NCBI GenBank assembly: GCA_964645005.1
Contig: CAZXYS010000032.1
Span: 1 to 47,950 of the forward strand
Reading direction: 5' to 3'
DNA: 47,950 bases
DNA from: CAZXYS01 sp964645005
GTDB taxonomy: Bacteria > Bacteroidota > Ignavibacteria > Kapaibacteriales > UBA2268
Position numbers and translations under genes: made by a program. This document shows, one piece after another, positions 44,517-47,950 of the stretch. The stretch's first letter is position 1, and each line of letters starts with the position of its first letter. The notes below the pieces were generated by a model. It ran no database searches, was not told the origin of the DNA, and saw only the letters and a program-made list of their open reading frames with translations.

Positions 44517-47349
44517 TTTCGTATTCCGAATTATTTAATGCAAAGCTAATAATAAATTCTGCGCCTATGGTGTCAACATTTCGCGCCGAAATATCAGCGC
44601 GGAATCTGTCGAGGAACATTTTGACTATTGCCAGTCCCAGTCCAGTGCCGCCTTTCTCTTTTTTAGTCGAATAAAACGGGTCGAACAACTTATCCTGCTG
44701 AACATCGGGCAAACCGTTCCCGCTGTCCGTTATAGTGAAAAAAGCCATATCATCCTTGACGAAAGTTTTCATCTCTATATACTTATCGTAACGGTCAGCC
44801 TCATCAATTGCCTGGACGGCGTTCAATATCAGATTATTGACGACAAGCTCGAGCTGAACCTGGTTTGCCGAGATATAAAGCTTTTCACTCATAAGCTCGG
44901 TTTTAAGCTCGATGCCGTGTGCCTGCAACCGCTGGCGGTTGAATTCTATCGCATTGTTTATAGCTTCATTCAGATCGATAACATTCATACCTTCCTTGTC
45001 GGTATCGATCCATACCGAGCGCATATATTTGATGATCTCATCAATCCTTTGGGCAGAGTCGGAAATTCCCTTCAACATCTGAATGATTCTTGAAGGCAGC
45101 ACATTCTTATTCATTTCATCCCAGAGAACTATGCTGTCCGAGCCCATCTTTATAGCATTCAGAGGCTGGTTTATCTCATGAGTTATCCCGCCGGCTAATA
45201 CCCCGATCGACGCAAGCCGCGCCGATTTCTCGATCATCCGCGATGACTGATGCTTCTGTCTTTCCATTTCCATCAGAATTTTAACTGATCTTTCTCGCTC
45301 TTTCTCTAGTTTCTTTCTTTCGGTGATGTCTGTGAGAAAAGACAGCGAGGCAGGGGCGCCTTTCCAGTTGATTACTACAGCATGAAGTTCCACCCATATT
45401 TCCTGACCGGATTTATGTACAATCCGGAAAGTGTAGTTGTTTTCGATGTTTTCATCACCCCTGATCCGTCTTGTATATCTGTCAAATACGAGTTCTCTGT
45501 CCTCCGGATGTATAAAATCGGTAAAGTTTCTATTCAATATTTCTTCACTCGACAAACCAGTCAATTTTTTTGACCTGTAATTCGAAAATCTTATCTTCTC
45601 ATCCTGGATAATAATAATCGCATCATTAGCATTTTCGACGACCAGACGGTATTGCTTCTCGCTTTCTTTCAGTTCCTGACTTCTTTTTATCCGCGTAATA
45701 ACAGAGCCGACGAGCGAACTTGCCGTTTCCAAAGCATCCCTTGTCTGGGGCGGGATAGTCTTCATCATTTTGGATATTAAAACTAAAAAACCAATGACTT
45801 TGCCTTCGTCAATTATCGGCAGCATTGCTAGTGATCGTAAATTTTTCGAAATAATATATTCCTTATAAATTGACTTTATCTGTCTTGCATCAGCATAAAC
45901 AGGGAATCCTTCGTTAATAACCTTTGCCTGCTGCGAATCCGAGGCGAAGAATTCTACATTACGGTTTTCTTCTTTACCAACACCCATCCAGCTCTGTAAA
46001 TTGAAATCACCATGATTATCTTTTAGAAATATACGCCCTGCATCCAAGCCCGAAATTTCTATAGCATATTTCAGATAAATATCAAGAAGTTCATTGAGAT
46101 TGTTTATTTTCCCCAGTTCCGTCGCCAGATCTCTATGGGCTATGATAATATCTTGGTTCCTCTTTTTTTCGGTGACATCGCGGGCGATCATTACATAGTA
46201 TCTTTTACCTTTTCTTTTGGCTGACGAAATCGAAAATTCTATAGTCAGTTCATGACCGTGCTTATTTACCACATTTAATTCGATTGTCAGTTTATCATAT
46301 TTTGCCAGATTCTTTTCAATGCCGACCTCATCCTGACCTAAGATGTCAAAAGCGTTTAGTTTCGGCTCAATCAAAGAATAAAAGTTCCTGCCAAGAGCTT
46401 CTCTTTGCTTATAGCCGAAAATCCGTTCAGCAGCCTTATTCCAGAAAGTTATAATGTCGTTATTATCAATTTCAATTATGGCATCTTTAGCGATACTTGT
46501 AATTGTAGTCAGGTGATTTTCGCTTTCCTTCAAGGATAGCTCCACCTTTTTCCTGTCGGTGATATCCTTTAGAGTTTCGATAGCGCCTTTCAGATTCCCT
46601 TCGGAATCGTACAAAGGGGCGGCAGTAAAGAACAACCATTTACCTGTTTTGCCAAAATGAGGGAAAAAATCCTCCGCCTCGATAGCGCCATCGATCAAGC
46701 TGCTTTTCTTGTATTTGCCGCTGTAAAGTTCTTCTATTCTATCGATCCCGGGTTTATCAATAACAAGATCAGCCAATATAGGTCTTTGATAATCGTAAAA
46801 TGCTTTCCATTGCTCATTTGTGCCGATCACATGATTTGCCTGAATTCCGGTAAGCTTTTCGCAGGCTTTGTTCCAGTATTTTATTTTATGGTCTGGACTT
46901 ATGACGATCGTAGGAATTGTTGAGTTTTCCAGGACCAAGTAAAGGTATTCCTCATTGGATTTAATTCTTTGTTCCGCTTTATTTTTATAAAGCGCCATTT
47001 CGATAGCTGCTTTTAGCTCGATTTCTTCCACCGGCTTAATCAGGTAGCCGTAAGGTTCGGTATTCCTCGCAAGCTCTATGACATCCTCAGTGGCGTAGGC
47101 AGTAAGATAGATTATGGGAATATCCATATTCTTTTTAATTTCTTTGGCGGCTTCTATCCCATTCAATCCGCTGCTCAGATTAATATCCATAAGGATAAGA
47201 TCAATCTTGTTTTTCTCAGCCTTTTCGATGGCTTCTTCGCCTGAAACAGCCAGATCCGGCGCCTTGTATTTCATTCTTTTAAGCAGGTATTCAAAATTTT
47301 TTGCTGCCAGCCTGTCATCTTCGACTATGAGTATTTTTGGAATGTCCAT
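44497..47349 (-). CDS. Receiver/PAS/GAF hybrid histidine kinase
   Basis: A 950-residue soluble sensor kinase. Order: receiver 1-120 (D55, LILMDINLSSG); PAS ~135-280 (YLVLENSTIPTIVIS); PAS ~290-405; GAF ~415-570 (with 'SLAMLPIIDEGKVIGFLVL'); PAS ~585-705; then the His box GGITHEINQPLNAI with H724; HATPase with NNLILNAVQAI (N box), TDSGNGLP (G1) and GGTGLGLAIVKMF (G2). There are no membrane spans, so it senses cytoplasmic signals. Its end overlaps the start of the sigma-54 regulator. It heads the whole minus-strand signalling region. Confidence 0.93.
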   Translation of the reverse strand: MDIPKILIVEDDRLAAKNFEYLLKRMKYKAPDLAVSGEEAIEKAEKNKIDLILMDINLSSGLNGIEAAKEIKKNMDIPIIYLTAYATEDVIELARNTEPYGYLIKPVEEIELKAAIEMALYKNKAEQRIKSNEEYLYLVLENSTIPTIVISPDHKIKYWNKACEKLTGIQANHVIGTNEQWKAFYDYQRPILADLVIDKPGIDRIEELYSGKYKKSSLIDGAIEAEDFFPHFGKTGKWLFFTAAPLYDSEGNLKGAIETLKDITDRKKVELSLKESENHLTTITSIAKDAIIEIDNNDIITFWNKAAERIFGYKQREALGRNFYSLIEPKLNAFDILGQDEVGIEKNLAKYDKLTIELNVVNKHGHELTIEFSISSAKRKGKRYYVMIARDVTEKKRNQDIIIAHRDLATELGKINNLNELLDIYLKYAIEISGLDAGRIFLKDNHGDFNLQSWMGVGKEENRNVEFFASDSQQAKVINEGFPVYADARQIKSIYKEYIISKNLRSLAMLPIIDEGKVIGFLVLISKMMKTIPPQTRDALETASSLVGSVITRIKRSQELKESEKQYRLVVENANDAIIIIQDEKIRFSNYRSKKLTGLSSEEILNRNFTDFIHPEDRELVFDRYTRRIRGDENIENNYTFRIVHKSGQEIWVELHAVVINWKGAPASLSFLTDITERKKLEKERERSVKILMEMERQKHQSSRMIEKSARLASIGVLAGGITHEINQPLNAIKMGSDSIVLWDEMNKNVLPSRIIQMLKGISDSAQRIDEIIKYMRSVWIDTDKEGMNVIDLNEAINNAIEFNRQRLQAHGIELKTELMSEKLYISANQVQLELVVNNLILNAVQAIDEADRYDKYIEMKTFVKDDMAFFTITDSGNGLPDVQQDKLFDPFYSTKKEKGGTGLGLAIVKMFLDRFRADISARNVDTIGAEFIISFALNNSEYENENTDS

Positions 47350-47611
47350 TTATCTTAAATTTGCTAATAAGAATTATTTAAGCTTAATAAGAACAGAAAT
47401 TACTAATAGTTTTCTGAGAGGGAATATATATATTTAAGGTCCCAGTCAAAATTATCTCAAAAAATGAAATAATAAAATACTATTTATAAACAAAAAATTC
47501 AAAATAAGGTGAGAATCTATATATGCGGTGTTTTTAAGTTAATTTTCCTCAAAAAGTAATTTATTAAAAATGCAAAAATTTATTAATTTACCAATAAAAA
47601 ACTTTGAATTT
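47350..47611. other. AT-rich spacer upstream of the hybrid kinase
   Basis: Presumed promoter region of the kinase gene. No gene, clear -35/-10 or -24/-12 pair, or repeat was identified. Confidence 0.3.
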
Positions 47612-47728
47612 ATGGCACGTCACAACTCAAAAAATCAACTCAGCATCGAGGAATTTAAGACTCCTTTTCAAAATAGTCTTAATCCGGAAAACAGATGGGC
47701 AAAATTAAGCTTGCAGATTCCCCAGTGA
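47612..47728 (+). pseudogene. IS5/IS1182-like transposase fragment (N terminus)
   Basis: ATG at 47612, then KNQLSIEEFKTPFQ and LNPENRWAKLSLQIPQ and a TGA at 47726-47728. The pattern 'LxxFxxPxxxxLxPENRWVKLAxxIPWD' is the start of IS5-group transposases (DUF772 region); here the frame stops at IPQ where IPWD is expected and nothing downstream continues it. Only 38 codons remain. Confidence 0.65.
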
Positions 47729-47813
47729 TTCCGTACCAATATCCTAATTTAATCATTTTTTTCTTGCAACCTAAAATTACTTCGTCTCTATTGTTTTTCT
47801 CGGTCTTTCGCAT
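47679..47813 (-). CDS. Possible 44-residue peptide across the transposase remnants
   Basis: ATG at 47813 is preceded by AAAGGAG with 5 bases spacing, a good Shine-Dalgarno. The peptide starts MRKTEKNNRDEVILG and includes CKKKMIKLGYWYG, then runs antisense through the IS5-like fragment to a stop at 47679. The last ~15 residues are therefore probably not native: the original gene may have been cut off here. No family recognised. Confidence 0.25.
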   Translation of the reverse strand: MRKTEKNNRDEVILGCKKKMIKLGYWYGITGESASLILPICFPD

Positions 47814-47850
47814 TGATACTCCTTTGAGTTTTATTCTCCTCGCCGAGTGG

Positions 47851-47950
47851 ATTATCATGTACAATTGCACGTGGCGAGCCTTGAAAATAATGCATAGCAT
47901 TCTCTACAGCGCCGATAAAATCTTCTTTTTACTGGCTTTCGTTACACCGG
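47851..47950 (-). pseudogene. IS21 IstA transposase fragment, cut by window end
   Basis: Minus strand reads DFIGAVENAMHYFQGSPRA then IVHDN, the part of the IstA integrase core before and including the second catalytic Asp (usually IVPDNLKSAV). Just upstream VTKASKK is in another frame, so a frameshift lies near 47925, and the homology stops dead after HDN. A broken copy; the rest is outside the window or lost. Confidence 0.65.

Noticed and set aside
1..47950. CRISPR array, tRNA or rRNA genes, prophage structural genes
   Set aside because: No regularly spaced direct repeats, no cloverleaf or rRNA-like sequence, and no capsid, tail or integrase genes were seen; the DUF5131 gene alone does not make a prophage.

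Overview
The window looks like a chromosomal contig from a free-living bacterium of the Bacteroidota/Ignavibacteriota/Kapabacteria (FCB) kind. Two large secreted proteins (10373-13735 and 19144-21912) end in a type IX secretion (T9SS) sorting domain, which is typical of that group. Many genes have good Shine-Dalgarno sites (e.g. 2972, 3218-4777, 36563-37075), which points to an Ignavibacteria/Kapabacteria-like lineage rather than classical Bacteroidia. This placement is inference; there is no rRNA, tRNA or CRISPR array in the window.

Layout. (1) 1-10 kb, nearly all on the minus strand: a DUF1801 protein, an unusual RNB nuclease fused to two dsRNA-binding domains, a 32-residue membrane peptide, a pyrroline-5-carboxylate dehydrogenase with a clear terminator, a polysaccharide flippase, a lipoprotein, RpiB and SerS. 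An AT-rich gap at 8221-8590 holds a cluster of DnaA-box-like 9-mers and is a candidate replication origin. (2) 10-27.5 kb: a VWA-domain T9SS cargo, a methyltransferase, mannose-1-phosphate guanylyltransferase, a small AT-rich accessory patch (two unknown genes plus a DUF5131/Gp37-Gp68 gene), a dead IS1634-type transposase, a GH20-like secreted hydrolase, and a run of five glycosyltransferases (GT2, three GT4, GT9). (3) 28-47.3 kb, all on the minus strand: a large chemosensory and two-component region. Read in the direction of transcription it encodes a PAS/GAF histidine kinase, a sigma-54 activator, a lone receiver, an outer-membrane porin, a poly-HAMP/PAS chemoreceptor, CheW, a PAS kinase, a small protein with three FliM-like CheY-docking motifs, CheR, CheY, a CheZ-like phosphatase, CheA, CheB, a CheR-like methyltransferase and an MBL-fold hydrolase. 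(4) 47.6-47.95 kb: a graveyard of transposase fragments at the right edge.

How the genes may work together (inference). The kinase and its sigma-54 activator lie directly upstream of a -24/-12-like promoter with inverted repeats at enhancer distance, in front of the receiver-porin-chemoreceptor genes. The receptor would signal through CheW/CheA to CheY, with adaptation by CheR/CheB and signal removal by the CheZ-like protein. The small EIDxLL protein could be an extra CheY-binding partner. No flagellar, pilus or gliding genes are visible, so the output is unknown.

The chemoreceptor gene is interrupted by a run of 100 Ns (39964-40063). The flanks rejoin exactly, in frame, when compared with an intact copy of the same repeat in the gene, so the gap is a repeat-caused assembly break rather than a real gene break. 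Two families of palindromic intergenic repeats are scattered through the first 25 kb.
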